Positions 14,221 to 26,160 of a stretch of 64,000 nt of DNA are shown here, piece after piece. Position numbers and translations under genes: made by a program. The stretch comes from Symsagittifera roscoffensis (lineage: Eukaryota > Xenacoelomorpha > Acoela > Convolutidae): assembly GCF_963678635.1 (NCBI RefSeq), contig NC_087065.1, positions 61,654,754 to 61,718,753 of the forward strand, given 5' to 3'. A model generated the notes under the pieces. That model was given only the letters and a program-made list of their open reading frames with translations. It was not told the DNA's origin and made no database searches. The first letter of the stretch is position 1; every line of letters starts with the position of its first letter.

Positions 14221-14251
14221 ATTGGTTGCCACGGCAACCAAGTATGCAAAT
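14221..14251. promoter_or_regulatory. CCAAT box, RFX X-box and octamer cluster
   Basis: ATTGG (inverted CCAAT) at 14221-14225 runs into the near-perfect palindrome GGTTGCCACGGCAACC (14224-14239), which fits the RFX X-box GTTGCCATGGCAAC with one central change. ATGCAAAT, a POU octamer, follows at 14244-14251. Just upstream is a pyrimidine tract (14132-14172) and GC-richer DNA. These are known to work together in promoters and enhancers; function here is inferred. Confidence 0.6.
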
Positions 14252-15217
14252 CTTTAAGGTTTCAGTCGGCACTTGAAAATTTTAAGGGGTTTCATTACAC
14301 GGCAATTTGGAAAGGGCACAAGAAAAATGGAACACAAATTGATAGCAGAGTGACATTGCGTCTATTATTTTGTTCAGTCTGAAAAAGTCAAATTAGCACA
14401 AAAGAAACAAAAAGAGAAGAATGAGGAATGCCTGTTGTTAAAATTGAGTGAGAGATCAGATGGTATTAATATTGGGCTAATCTTTTGTGCAGGAGGATCT
14501 GAAACGTCAGAATTTGAAATTGGGAATTAAAAGCGAACTTAATTGACAACTGGTCAACTGGGAAGAACGAATGAAATGAAATTGTACGCAATGTGAACAC
14601 CTCGTGATTAGATTGGGCCCTGAGTGCTCAAGCTAATCGGGGCTGAGTTATCCCAATTAGAGATTAAACCCGAAGCCAGCGGAAACGGCGGAAGAATATT
14701 ATTCTAAAACAATCTCTATCGCAGGAAAAACACTATTTCCTTTTCTTTCACAATCTGATACTCCGACATTGTACTACATATGATTAAATTCAAATCAAAG
14801 ATAATTCACTTTTTATGCACGCAGGTTAATCTAGGAAATGTCATTTTTGTCAATTTCAGGCAAAGAGTTCATTTTGAGCTGGGGGAATATTGATTGGGTT
14901 CTGGGGTTGAGGTAGAGAACGATTAAACGGTAGACACTAATTGAACTCTGGCGCAAATGAGCCTCTGAGCTCGTTCTGTTTGTGACGTGATAGAGGGAAC
15001 TCTCGATCAAAATCAGATTAGAAAAAATAACAAAATAACACTGCGCTCGTTTAAGGCACCCCTTCAATCCTTAGAGAAAGCTAATTCAATAAAAGCTTTT
15101 TCTTGGTTTTTTAAATACTATTTAAGCCATTAGAAACCACTCTCCATTTCAAGTTTCTTTAAGATTTCTTCTGTAGAAAAATACGTTTGGATGCCTTTAT
15201 TTAACAAATTAAATTTA

Positions 15218-15265
15218 CATACAGTGGCGAAGCGGAGATTTGCATCACTTGCAATACAACGAAAG
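15218..15265. repeat. Diverged hairpin repeat end
   Basis: acagtggcgaagcggagat, then ttgcatcacttgcaatac. The hairpin is broken but the downstream cacttgc motif is kept. A further diverged form is at 8468-8493. Confidence 0.6.
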
Positions 15266-15269
15266 CGTA

Positions 15270-16849
15270 GCATTGCAAATTACCAAATAGATAGTGAGAT
15301 GGAAATTACTAAGTAAAAAACTTGAAAAAAAATCACCCATTTTTTGGAAATACATCAGAAAAACAAACGAGAAACAACCACTAGCATGAAACAAACTTTC
15401 AGCATTTTTAGAGCGCTCAATTAGCCAAGAGTAGGTGATTAGACGCCAATCGATCCGAAAACCAAAAATCTCAAAAAATATTGTTGTCATAAAATATTCA
15501 ACAACTTTTTTTTGGAAATACGAAAAATTCTATCTTAAAAAAACATGCGAGAAACATAAGCACTATCATCAAACAATCTTTTAGTATTTTCCGAACATTC
15601 CCAAAGCCGACAATACGTGGTTAGACAAAAATTGATCGAGAAACCAAAAATTTTTACGGAAACTGTTGTCCTAAAAAATTTTGAGCGATTAAATTGAACT
15701 TGTAACTTTTATAGTATAACCGACCTGATTCGTTCAAAAAAAGAATTATCAATTTTTCTCCTTAAAACGATGCAAAATCAGCAAACTAAATCGACAAAAC
15801 ATGAGCCGAAAATATGTAGACCGAATACACTTTCGAAGCAAAATTTTAAAATAAAATGGAAAATATATCAGTCGGTTATAGTACATTTCAAAACTACAGT
15901 AGTTAAACAACGACAGTTTAGACTACAAAAAAAAACTGCTTACAGCGCAACTAAGCCAAATTAGTGGTGTGGAAAATAAGCCAGCAAAACATAAGCCGGC
16001 AAACTATATTCCGCTACTCATTTTTCCCGGAAAAAAATCAATTTCAGAGACTGAAAAAAAGGTCTGACCGCGACTCCAAATCCAGACCATAGGTTGCACA
16101 AGCATCCGCATTACCTCCAGGCCCAGAAGAAGGGTCCTTGGACTAGCTAAGAATCGGTAATGAAGCAACCTCAATTTCAATCAAAAATAAGTAAGAAAAG
16201 TTGTTTACGGTTTCTAGTTCCTGATTACAAGATCCTTAATGTCGCAAGTGTAACAAAATTTTTCGATTTTCTTAAAATCTGGAATGGTAACTTCAAAACA
16301 TAATTGGCCCTCATCTTTAAGCTAGCGAAATCAATGGTTGAAGCATAAAATTTATGAAAGTCGATCGTGGGAAGAACGGTAAAAAAGGCAGGGGAACATG
16401 AAAAAATGCACAAAGAAAAAGCTTGCAATCATCCGATAATAGTAGTTTTTCATTCAGGTAAATTAACACAGCAAAGAGAAGAAGCTTTTTGGACATAAAG
16501 CAACTCAAATAAAAAAGCAAGAAATGAATCAGATGCAAAGCAGAGTGACTCAAATCATGAATATAAAAAATACAGACAAAAAAATCAAATTCTGCTCATG
16601 TTAAAAAATCCTCAAATTCTGATTTTAAAAGTTTTGAAGACTTTTTTGAGCCCTAGCACTAGCTGCACATTTAGGCTCTGTTGAAGCTTATTGTTGAAGC
16701 ATAGTTTTGTGGAAGCCTAGTTCAAGCTACACATTTTGGGTCTGGGCGTGATTCACAAATATTTCAACATGCAGAAACTCCTGTAATATATTTCAAATCA
16801 GACTAGCAACCCGTCTCAATTAATCAACTGAATCCTAAAAAGTTAGTTG
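15270..16849. other. Non-coding DNA with a weak internal duplication
   Basis: Segments near 15320-15490 and 15510-15680 resemble each other (tttttggaaatac, gagaaac, attagccaagagtagg / ccgacaatacg, accaaaaat, ttgttgtc/ctgttgtc), an old ~180-base tandem duplication. No gene seen. Confidence 0.5.
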
Positions 16850-17950
16850 TAATAAGCCAGAAGCAAGCTATTTAAGCAACAAAACTTGAACAATTTGAGT
16901 TATTCCATATTGCAAATCGGTTTGCAAATTTTTCGAGGCAAACTGTCACATCATTTCTGAGCAAACCATTCAATTGATTAACATTTTGGAAAATTTATGT
17001 TATTTCATACCATAGATAAATTCGCAACAAAAACCATTCAAGCAACGGAACTCTTGAATTTATTCCAATTGATTCATAGCGAAACGACTCGCTTAAAGTT
17101 GAAGATTTCCAGTGAGAAATATGAGCGAGGATATGGAACTTCTTAAAATATTTCATTACCTGAATCGGTTCACAAAATTTTTTTGAGCAAATTACTCAAA
17201 TGCTGAAACTTTGAAACAAAGATTTCAAGTCTTTTCATAGAACCAACCGGTTCGTGATGAAACTTGGATTATTTCAAGTTACATCAAAATGCAAAGCAGT
17301 TCAAAAAAAGTTCAAAATGCAAAGCAGTTCAAAGTCTTTCAAAGCAATTTTATCAAGCGATAAAACTTTGAAATGTTCCAAAATAATCGGATAGCAAAAA
17401 ATGAAAGCAATTGAAGCAACGAAACTTTGAAATATTTCGAGTTCTTCCATAGACCACATCCGTTCAGAGAAGTTACTTTATAAAACGAATCGGTTTGCAA
17501 CCATTTCAAGCCTTTTCAGCAAGCTATCAAAAAGGTGAAAGCTTCGAAAAATTTCAAGTTATTTCATAGAGATATTTGGTTGGCCAAAAGCGGTTGATAA
17601 AGTTAAGTTATTTAACAGAGCGTGTCGGTTTTCAAATTTTTCTCGAGTAAGATATAAAGCGATGGCACCTTTGATCTAATTCGAAGTTGGTTTCATATCA
17701 TGGATTGCTTGGCAAAAAAAGTTAAGTTATTCAAGCGAACTATTGAAACAATTAAATTTCAAGCGAAACTCTTTTTTATAGCCTATATTGATCTGCAAAA
17801 CAGTTAAACGTGTTCAAGCGATCTTTTGAAGTGATGAAATTTCAGATTGTTTCAACTTCTTTTCATATCTTGGATTGCTTCGTTAAAAATACAAATGTTC
17901 AAGCAAGCTTTTGAAGCAAAGAAACTTCGAAACCTAGAACATTCTTCGTT
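16850..17950. repeat. Ancient, strongly diverged tandem array
   Basis: More than ten imperfect units of roughly 75-110 bases built on a shared phrase: ttcaagcaa, then (g)aaactttgaaa, then tttcaagttatttcata, then gaatcggttcgcaaa. Each step is recognisable but no two units match well. Units have both base changes and length changes. No coding frame spans it. Confidence 0.8.
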
Positions 17951-18984
17951 TTCTCGTACGCGTTGCACTCGACAAAAATGAAACGCTACGTTTAGTTAAA
18001 AAATTGCATCCATAGCGCATTCAGACTTTCATTTAAAATATATGATTATTTAATTGAAAAAATCGAATGCGCCCACGCTTTCAAAGTCAAGGATTTCAAT
18101 TAAGAGGGACAATGCGCATCTAAGCTGTCTACTTCTAGAACGAACATTCGAAGGAAAATGATGTGGCCTCATCATAAAAGACCTAAATCGACGGACTCAT
18201 TACTATTTTAACATGGATACTCTATCTCAAAGTACTCGAGAAGAAAATTAAATAAAAATACCAAATAAAAAACCAGAAAAAAGAAACAGAAAATAAGGCA
18301 TGAAAAACGCACCAAGAAAATGCAAAAATCAGCAAAATTAAACAGCAAAAAAGGCATTAGTCAAATTAGATAACATCTGATTTCTCAGAACCAGCCGAAT
18401 TGACATCAAAGCAATTTCAAATTAACCAAACTTCAGCTCTGTGGTAACTAAAAAAGGAACTATATGCTACCCTTTTGTAAATTATCAAGACCTCTAAAAC
18501 AGTCTAAAATTGTAGGGACAAAACAAGTTCCATCATAATATTATTTAAAAGTTCATGTTCACCATGCAACATCTATTAATTTAATTTTTTCATGGTAAGT
18601 TGGTTCAGATAAACATTAAAACCGAGGAATACATCATACGAATACAGTGCTGATTCAAACTATCTGGACCAAATGAATAAAACTTGAAAATTTAAACGCG
18701 TTTTTCTCAAATTGGGTTTCAAATTGGATCAAAAGAGAACGCAAATTGCTAAGAACTTTATCAGATTTATTATATTTCAATCTGTTTTGCAAATTTCGGG
18801 GCCAAAATTGTACCCCAAAAATAAACCATTTAGGCTGCTTTTAATCAGTTAAAAGTTACGCTAAATCTAATGAGTCATATAATAAGCTATTCATATCAAA
18901 GTTAGCCTCTTATACAGCCCAATAACGTTTTAGAAAAGTATAACCTACAAAAGTCTTTTACGAAAGTATTATTGATAGCCAAAG
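17951..18984. other. Non-coding DNA, no gene seen
   Basis: A/T-rich sequence between the diverged array and the inverted element. No coding signal. Confidence 0.55.
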
Positions 18985-19521
18985 AATGACTTTTTGTTCC
19001 GACTTTCGATACGAAAGTAACGGAATATTTGTGCTCGGGTGGGTTTTTTTTCTTCAGAAAAATTTCGACATTTTAACTAGCCGTTTTTGACGGAATTTTT
19101 TATATCATTCGAAAGGTATTGTTGTTCTGAGCTCAAATTTGAAAAGATATTTCACCTGTGATCATTTTTCGTAAAGTTACGGGGGTTTAAAGATTGCCAT
19201 TTTGGTCAATTTGGGACAATTAACGCGCGATATATTTCGCGCTATTAACGCGTAAGCGGAGAGTTAATCCGTCTTAGAAATTGTTCCAAATTGGTTAAAA
19301 GAAGCTTGTTTTCCATAATTGGTTTGTTACAAGGAGCGAAATCTATCCTTTTGTACTTTATATGGGAGATGACTTTTATAAAAAAAATTTAAATTTTAGA
19401 AAAATATTTTTTTTTCATTTTGTTTTGTTTCATTGAATTTTTTAATGTTATTACTGCTCCACAAACCTTAAAGGGCAGTCGGAACATTCAGGGCTTCGCC
19501 CTGATACGAGCAGTCTTGTTT
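18985..19521 (-). repeat. ~0.5 kb dispersed element, copy 2 (inverted)
   Basis: Reverse orientation of 10811-11315. In plus coordinates it starts ttttgttccgactttcga and ends with the hairpin cagggcttcgccctg and cgagcagtcttgttt. Conserved blocks (aacccccgtaactttac, tttgagctcag) fall in the same order. It has a perfect 6-bp hairpin stem with a TTC loop. Confidence 0.82.
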
Positions 19522-22325
19522 ACAATATAAAACCCAACTCTTAGCTTGAAAACAAAATTTAAACGTTTTGCGCAATTGTTTGGAGGCTATACACTTCTAA
19601 AACTTTGTTGGGCTGTAGAAAAGAATAACTTTGATATAACTCACTCATCAATTGACTCGTTAGATTCTGCGTAATTTTTGATTGACTAAAAAAAAACCCA
19701 AATGACCCGTTTCTGGGGTAACACTTTGGCCCCGAAAATTCGCAAAACAATTTACACTATAATAAAATTCTAAGTAACTTTTGTTCTCTTCATTTTTTGT
19801 CTTTTCTCAAAACAATTTGAGAAAAGCGCATTTAAATTTTCAAGTTTTGTTCATTTTGTCCGGGCAATTTAAATCAGCACTGCAACTCTTTGAAAAACTC
19901 CAAAACTTACATGTGATTCACTCAAAAGAAGTGCGATGTAAATACGCACTTGTTTAACCAGTACGAGATTTTTAAGCATTAACTTCTAGCAATAAAAAAC
20001 CACGAAACCGGGAAAAAATTGAGCGGAATCTAAGTCGATAGCTCCCAAGCAGATCCCATAAAAAGCCTAGCTCCCGATTACATAAAATCTTCCTATACGC
20101 AAGCGTAGTCCTAAAAACATTTCGAAACAAAGTTCCCAAAAACCATGGAAACATTTTGTGCTACTTACAAAGCAATCAAAAATTACTTTAAAATAAAAGC
20201 TAAGACAACTAGAATTTGAATACGGCACAGAAATTAACCAAAGACGGTCACCACGATTAACAAAGTTTTTTCAAAAAGAAAACCCATCTTAGAACATCTT
20301 AATAAAAATGTGAAAGGCAAGCACCGAATACAACAAAAGCAAACATGCTGAAAACGCTCAAAAGTATGATTGAAAATGCATTGTAGAGAAGTTGAAGAGT
20401 CTTACCTGTATTTCCTAAACTCTTTCAGTTTTTGGGAACTCTGGCGAGAAATAATTGAGCGATGCCAGAAGCAACTGAAGCAACATTAGCAATGTATTGT
20501 TGGCTACGACTGGTCCCTAAGAAAAGCAGCAGCGGGTAGCGAAATATGGAAATGAAAGAAAATGAGAAGGAAAGAAGAAATAGAAAAAAGACAGTTGCAA
20601 AGTATAGATTTATTGATTTGTCCAATTCTGATCTAAGCTGCAGCGATGTCATCTAATTTCCATTTGGGATAAAAATTCATTTTAAAAGCCCGGTCACCTT
20701 CTTAGCCAGCAAAATTGAAGCCGGAAAATCCAATTTCGTCGACACAAATGCCACAATTAGCCTTTAATCTAACAAGGAAACCAGCATTTCCCATCTTCGA
20801 AACTCACTCTACGCCCTACAGCTATATATTAGTTCTGGACTTACAAATAAGAAAACTGGCAATGTAAGGAAGTTTAGAGACGATTGTTTTTCAAAGGCAA
20901 GATTCAAGTTTCAAAGGCGACCCAGGGGTGAATTTAGCGCTCTGGGATTACCAGGTTCGGATTTATGTTTATTAGCAGGATGATCAATAAAAACTGTTCA
21001 GCCCGATGATAGGGACGGTTAAAAAGGGTTCTTAAGTGGGTTTGGGTAATCTATAAATAGGAAAAATCGTTCCATGATTTTTAATTCCCTTTGCAAATTG
21101 ACACTATTGCACTTAACAGTTGATGATTTTTACAATACAATCGAAACAAGTGAAGAGAAACGATTTCTTTGAACAAGAAGATATACTGAAAGAGAGAAGC
21201 TGCGATGCGTTCCACTTGATTTAACAAGGTTGGTTGCAAATAATCTTTTCTGCTGTAAGCCATGGTCTTCAACATAATGCTTTTATTTTCAAAATAGATT
21301 TCTCTAGAAAAACCTTTAAAATCATGGTCCAACCACAAAGAAGCGTAGAAGAATATAGAAGTAGCCAAATACAGATTTGCGTGCGGGGGGGGGGGGGGGG
21401 GTGTGGCTGAAAGCTCTTTTTACCAATTCGACCACCTCGTTACTCACAGAGCTGAGCTCGCCAATTTATTTCAGCAATTTCAAAAGGCGACTTGCGGGCC
21501 GCCCACATTCATGGTTTTTGGAGCTGGATTACGAGCCAGAAAAACTTGACAAAAAGGCCCCAAAACAGGGCAGAAAAGTTTGCCGCTACATTTTTGAAAA
21601 AATCGTTTTTTGTTTCTTCACGAGGGCTCAAAACCCAAATGATCGAATTATGAAACCAAAAACTAAAAAAAACATTAAGTAATAAAAGCAGCGCTTTACA
21701 TAATTGCGATGTTGGAAAAGAAGTTAAACCACACACTGGAAAAACCTTGTTCAAACAGACAGCAACCATGTCACAGAAAGCTACGAGCTCAATTAATTAT
21801 AGGCATAAAAAGAACTCAATCATTTGCAACGATATAAAATTAGAACATCGCAAAAATCCAATATTTTCTTTTGTTTATAGCACAACTGGAAAAATTGCAT
21901 TAGAATTTGCAGAAAACTTTAAAATAAGAGAACTATATTTTTTGTACATAAAACGGATACTAAAAAGCAACCAATTTTATCCTAGATCAAAGCTGAAATC
22001 TGCAGTGTAATTACCAGAGAATGTTCTGACCACAACAGAAAACTATGTGAGAGCAGAAAAAAAACTGAAAACTGAATTTCTAATTTTCAAAGATAAAACA
22101 GTTGACCCGCCGAAAATAGTTTAACTACAGACAATTCCATTATATATTACAAAAAACAAGAAGTAACGAAAATTCACACGGTAGAAGAAGACTAATAGTC
22201 CTCTGGTCTTAACAAAGATTAAGTATCAATTTCAAAAATTTCAGGACCGTTTTTCCCGACATGTTTTTGTTTCGGAATCCGGATCACAAAATATAGGGCT
22301 TCAAGGTGATATCAGATTTACCCCA
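19522..22325. other. Non-coding DNA, no gene seen
   Basis: Includes a weak dispersed-repeat copy at 20145-20175, richer non-repetitive sequence at 20690-21060 and the poly-G run. Frames at 21081-21682 and 21747-22010 have no splice context or known motif. Confidence 0.5.
21386..21402. repeat. Poly-G run
   Basis: A run of about 17 G at 21385-21402. The glycine-rich start of the frame at 21377 is due to it. The following sequence (gcgggccgcc...gggctcaaaaccc) loosely resembles the hAT-MITE interior, but no ends were found. Confidence 0.9.
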
Positions 22326-23578
22326 TCATTCCTTTGGTGTCCACCTCTTTAACCCCGCGTTTTTTAACCCTATATTTTTACACCCCCTAATTTATAACCC
22401 CGCAACCATTTAACCCCCTTTTAATACCAATAATTTTTCAAATTAAGCCCTTTTACAACTACAGTAGTATTCCAATTAAGTGTACTAATTGAGACCTGAG
22501 AAGCCATTCTTGATTCACTTGACGACTCTAGCATCTTTAAAAAAATTGCTCGACTAGTTCTGAAAATATCAAGAATTTGAGCAAGAGTAATACCCCGACC
22601 GTCGCCACAGCAATTCGGCCCATAACAGACAATGTTGCCACTCAATTATCCCTATAAACTAAAAAAATTTAAATCGAACTGCACAACGTAAGCGCATGCA
22701 GCGAGAACAGGTTTTACCAGGCTCCCCAGCAACATCATTCCTTTGGTGTCCCACTCTTTAACCCCACGTTTTTTAACACCTTATTTTTACACCCCCTATT
22801 TAATCCACTTTTAATAAACAACTTTTTCAAATTAAGGCCATTTACAATTACAGTAGAATTCCATTTAAGTGTACTAATTGAGACCTGATAATCCACTCTT
22901 GATTCACTTGATGACTCTAGCGTCTTTGAAAAACTGCATTTCGATTAGCTAAAAATAAAAGAAAACCTGGCTCGACTAGTTTTGAAAATATCAAGGATCT
23001 GAGCGAGAGTAATACCACGACCGTCGCCACAGCAATTCAGCCCATAACAGACAATGTTGCCACTCAATTATCCCTAAAAACTAAAAAAAAATTTGAATCG
23101 AACTGCACAACGTAAGCGCATGCAACGAAAACAGGTTTTACCAGCCTCCCCAGCAACATCATTCCTTTGGTGTCCCACTCTTTAACCCCACGTTTTTTAA
23201 CACCTTATTTTTACACCCCCTATTTAACCCCTTTTAATAAACAACTTTTTCAAATTAAGGCCATTTACAATTACAGTAGAATTCCATTTAAGTGTACTAA
23301 TTGAGACCTGAGAATCCACTCTTGATTCACTTGATGACTCTAGCGTCTTTGAAAAACTGCATTTCGATTAGCTAAAGATAAGAGAAAACCTGGATCGACT
23401 AGTTTTGAAAATATCAAGGATCTGAGCGAGAGTAATACCACGACCGTCGCAACAGCAATACAGCCCATAACAGACAATATTGCCACTCAATTAGCCCTAA
23501 AACTAAAGAAAATTTAAATCGAACTGCACAACGTATGCGCAAGCAATGAGAACAGATTTGACCAGTCTCCCCAGCAAC
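22326..23578. repeat. Three tandem ~420-bp units at the MULE left end
   Basis: Units begin with tcattcctttggtgtcc at about 22326, 22735 and 23158, and end gctccccagcaac or a variant. Each contains the AACCCC-rich terminal sequence, taattgagacctgagaa, and ccgtcgccacagcaat. Units 2 and 3 share a ~35-base segment (aaactgcatttcgattagct) missing from unit 1, so they are the closest pair. Confidence 0.9.
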
Positions 23579-23837
23579 CAGAAACTTCGAAATACCCGAG
23601 CTATTCAAAAACTGTAAGATTTGACATTGGATAAAAGGATGACGAAAGAACCAAATTTTTGGTTGGCTGACAGATTTTTCAAGTTACTCCTAAAATGTTT
23701 TATCAACTTTACTCTATAAATATTAGTCTTTCAGGAATATCCCACGCTTAAAAAAATGCCGTCTTACCTAATCAAACGAAAAAACAAACGACCGTTTCTT
23801 AGAACCCCTAGAAAAATTAACCCCGGACAGTATAACT

Positions 23838-24443
23838 GAGAATATTTAATTAAATTTCGAGCAGACCGCCATTAAAGCGTTCCGAAAAAACTTCCCATCC
23901 ATGCTGTCTGGATGTTTTTCATCTTACAAAAAATTATATGAGAAAGAAAATGCAGAGCTCGGTTTTAAAAAGGAATACGAAACAAGCCACGAGATTGCAT
24001 TAGCACTAGTTACCCTCCCTGGCTTTCGAAAGGAAAAGTAAAAATTTTGTACGATAAAATAATCAAGGAAATTCAAATAGTATGCGATCGCACCAAAAAA
24101 GAGAGAGAAAAAATTGCTAAATTTGACGAGCTCTGCCTTTATTTTGGATCTAATTACAAAAAGTCTCGTATTGTATCAAGATGTCCTATTCCTCTCTTCA
24201 CTATGGAATCAATGAGATGCGGCAACATCCGGTTTGGCCAGAAGAACAGATGCTGTAGAGGGCTGGCATAATGGCATGCAGTTAAATTTCAGTGGTTCAA
24301 CCCCCATATATTGGAAAGTAATCACAAAGTTGCAAAAAGACGCCTCCCTTCAAAAATTCAATTTCTTTAACGCCTCGAGCGAGCACCAATTTACAAAAAA
24401 AAACGATAAAATTGAAAAAAAACAGTACACGAAAAAGTGCTGA
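23838..24443 (+). pseudogene. MULE transposase remnant
   Basis: The frames read ENI*LNFEQTAIKAFRKNFPSMLSGCF (family: DFExAxxxAxxxxFPxxxxxGCxFH), then YEKENAELGFKKEYE, then KKEREKIAKFDELCLYFGSNYKKSR. A frameshift leads to ARRTDAVEGWHNGMQLNF (family: RTNNxxEGWHxxF) and PIYWKVITKLQKD. This is the order of the MULE catalytic domain C-terminal half. The DFE aspartate has become Asn, stops interrupt it, and the N-terminus, including any FLYWCH finger, is absent. Confidence 0.83.
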
Positions 24444-25649
24444 ATATTATGCAGGTTTACGAAGAAAAATCTGATTTGCATTTCTTTCGCTCTATGGCAA
24501 ACTTACACAAAATGTTAGTTCCTTCGTCTTTGTATATTTTTTAAAATAAATTTTTGTCAACATTTTTGAAAAGAGGTCTCCTTGCAGCCTTCCAGAGACT
24601 AGAAAAAACGCATTGACTTGACTCGTTTTTGAAAAATGCTCTCTAGCAATTTAACCACGGAAGAATCGCTCCTTCGGTTGGACGCTAGGTTAGGACTGGG
24701 GGCTGGCAAACCCTTTATACGTTGTGATGTATGCCGAGCAAAAAAAAACTTGACAAAACTTACAGGGTTCAAAATTTTAGAGAAGTTTTACTGTAAAACA
24801 ATCGGAATTTTAAAAAAAATTGATTATATCGATCAAATTTTTGGTTAAAACCATTTTTCATTCCATATTTAATTTATATTCAGCCAATTCGTCGATTATT
24901 GGCAAGAATAATTTCAAGATCAAGTTCAATTTTGGAAAAACCTAAAATTTTTGGTTAATATTTTGAATAATGCCGGTCGGATTAGTTTTCAAGTTCATAT
25001 CAAAGTCTAGACTATCGGCAGGGTCATTTCTGTTCAAATCTAAACCAAATTTAGCAGATTTGATTCCGTTTTGTTTCGCAAAATTTTTCGCAATTAAACC
25101 TTTGAAGTTTACCGACGCTATGGTTCCTAATTTCTTTCAATTATGTTTCACTTTGATTCTAAAAATTGGTATTATAAATGGGTTGAATTATAGTGGGGTT
25201 TTCTAATTCTGGGGTTTTACGATAGGGGGTTAAGAAAAAGGGATTAAAAACGCGGGATAATAAGCTTGGGAACCAATTCCTTAATCTGCTCATAAATTTT
25301 TTAAAATTAATTCAGGCTGAAACAAGTCTTGTTTCTGCGAATGTTTCAAAGCCATCATGGAAACTTGAAGAATCAAACAAAATTTTCTACTAAAAAACTC
25401 AAACTTGTCAAACCTGCCAGGAAAACACAAGACAATAATAGAGACATAACCAAATTATGACATGGAGGCGATACATTAGAAGCAAACAGATAAATTAAAA
25501 AGATCGAAAAAACTAGATCAATCAAAATGATTTTTTTACAGATAACTTGAAAAATAACATGCCAAGTCATTAACTTGTCATCGGAAGAAAACTTTTCACG
25601 GGTAACAGTAAAAAAAAACTGAGCAGAAAAATTTTAGGACGAAAAAAGT

Positions 25650-25970
25650 CAATAAAACTTCAGAACTAAAATCAAATTTTGAATAAAATAACAATCAAAA
25701 ATCGTTTTTGTCTTACAAACCGCAAAAACCAAACCCAAAAGGTCCAAAACAAAATTACCTGCACCATTTGAAACTTTACAAGGAGCTTTCCGCATGCTAC
25801 AAAGAAGCTGAATTTTCAAAAAACAATCTTTCTGCGGGAACTGAGCCGACATTCAAAAATCTAAATTAGCCAAAAAAAACAGTTTGAGAAAAAATTAAGT
25901 CCCGACTTGAATCGAACTCCCGGGCTTTGTCTTCAAGCATGTTTAATACAGCAACTTGGAGGAAAGCTGA
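25650..25970 (-). mobile_element. tRNA-derived SINE, ~320 bp family
   Basis: The minus-strand head has B-box ggagttcgattca (25920-25908) and A-box region near 25948-25963. The body (ccaaaacaaaattacctgca, caaagaagctgaattttcaa) matches the 40419-40755 copy. The gcgaagctgagc hairpin is not preserved here. Confidence 0.72.
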
Positions 25971-26160
25971 ACGTGCAAAAAATTGGACAACGGGAACTAA
26001 GCCGACAAACCACCGGGCTACGGGAACTACGCCAACAAAAGAAAACGAAAGAGCACAAAAACTCAAGTTTGCAAAAAAAACAGATCCAAGTCGGATTGGA
26101 ACCAAACGTTTTTGCCATCTACGCCAGAACTAATAAGACTTGCCGTTTGCAGTTCAAGTT
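25970..26160. other. SINE-adjacent sequence with chance frames
   Basis: Short frames on both strands overlap the SINE head and its flank (for example 25907-26167). Threonine/glutamine-rich translations come from agccgac / cgggaac repeats. I see no gene. Confidence 0.6.

Larger units (their letters stand above)
12860..15070. other. Higher-complexity non-coding block
   Basis: It lacks the repeat families and long A/T runs of its neighbours. It contains GC boxes, the X-box cluster, homeobox-type TAATTA/CAATTAG sites (around 14655), gtgacgtga (about 14981) and other mixed-composition DNA. The short frames (12886-13083, 14831-15067) have no splice context or family resemblance. It is best read as a candidate regulatory region of an unseen gene. 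Confidence 0.4.
22326..25285 (+). mobile_element. Decayed Mutator-like (MULE) DNA transposon
   Basis: Long inverted ends: the left (22326-22445) reads ctctttaaccccgcgttttt ... ttaataccaa, and the right end (25165-25285) in complement reads ttatcccgcgtttttaatcc ... ataataccaa. Several blocks of AACCCC are spaced alike in both. Between them lie a triplicated left end and a broken MULE transposase on the plus strand. Long inverted repeats plus a MULE-domain protein are the hallmarks of Mutator-like elements. I could not define the target duplication. Confidence 0.78.

Noticed and set aside
22421-22645. 74-residue minus-strand frame in the MULE left repeats
   Set aside because: It is not kept open in all three tandem units and matches no family I know.
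24636-24848. Frame with GLGAGKPFIRCD, recalling cysteine-rich C-terminal motifs of some retroelement proteins
   Set aside because: Only a short match, and the following cysteines are not at the expected spacing; left as part of the decayed MULE interior.
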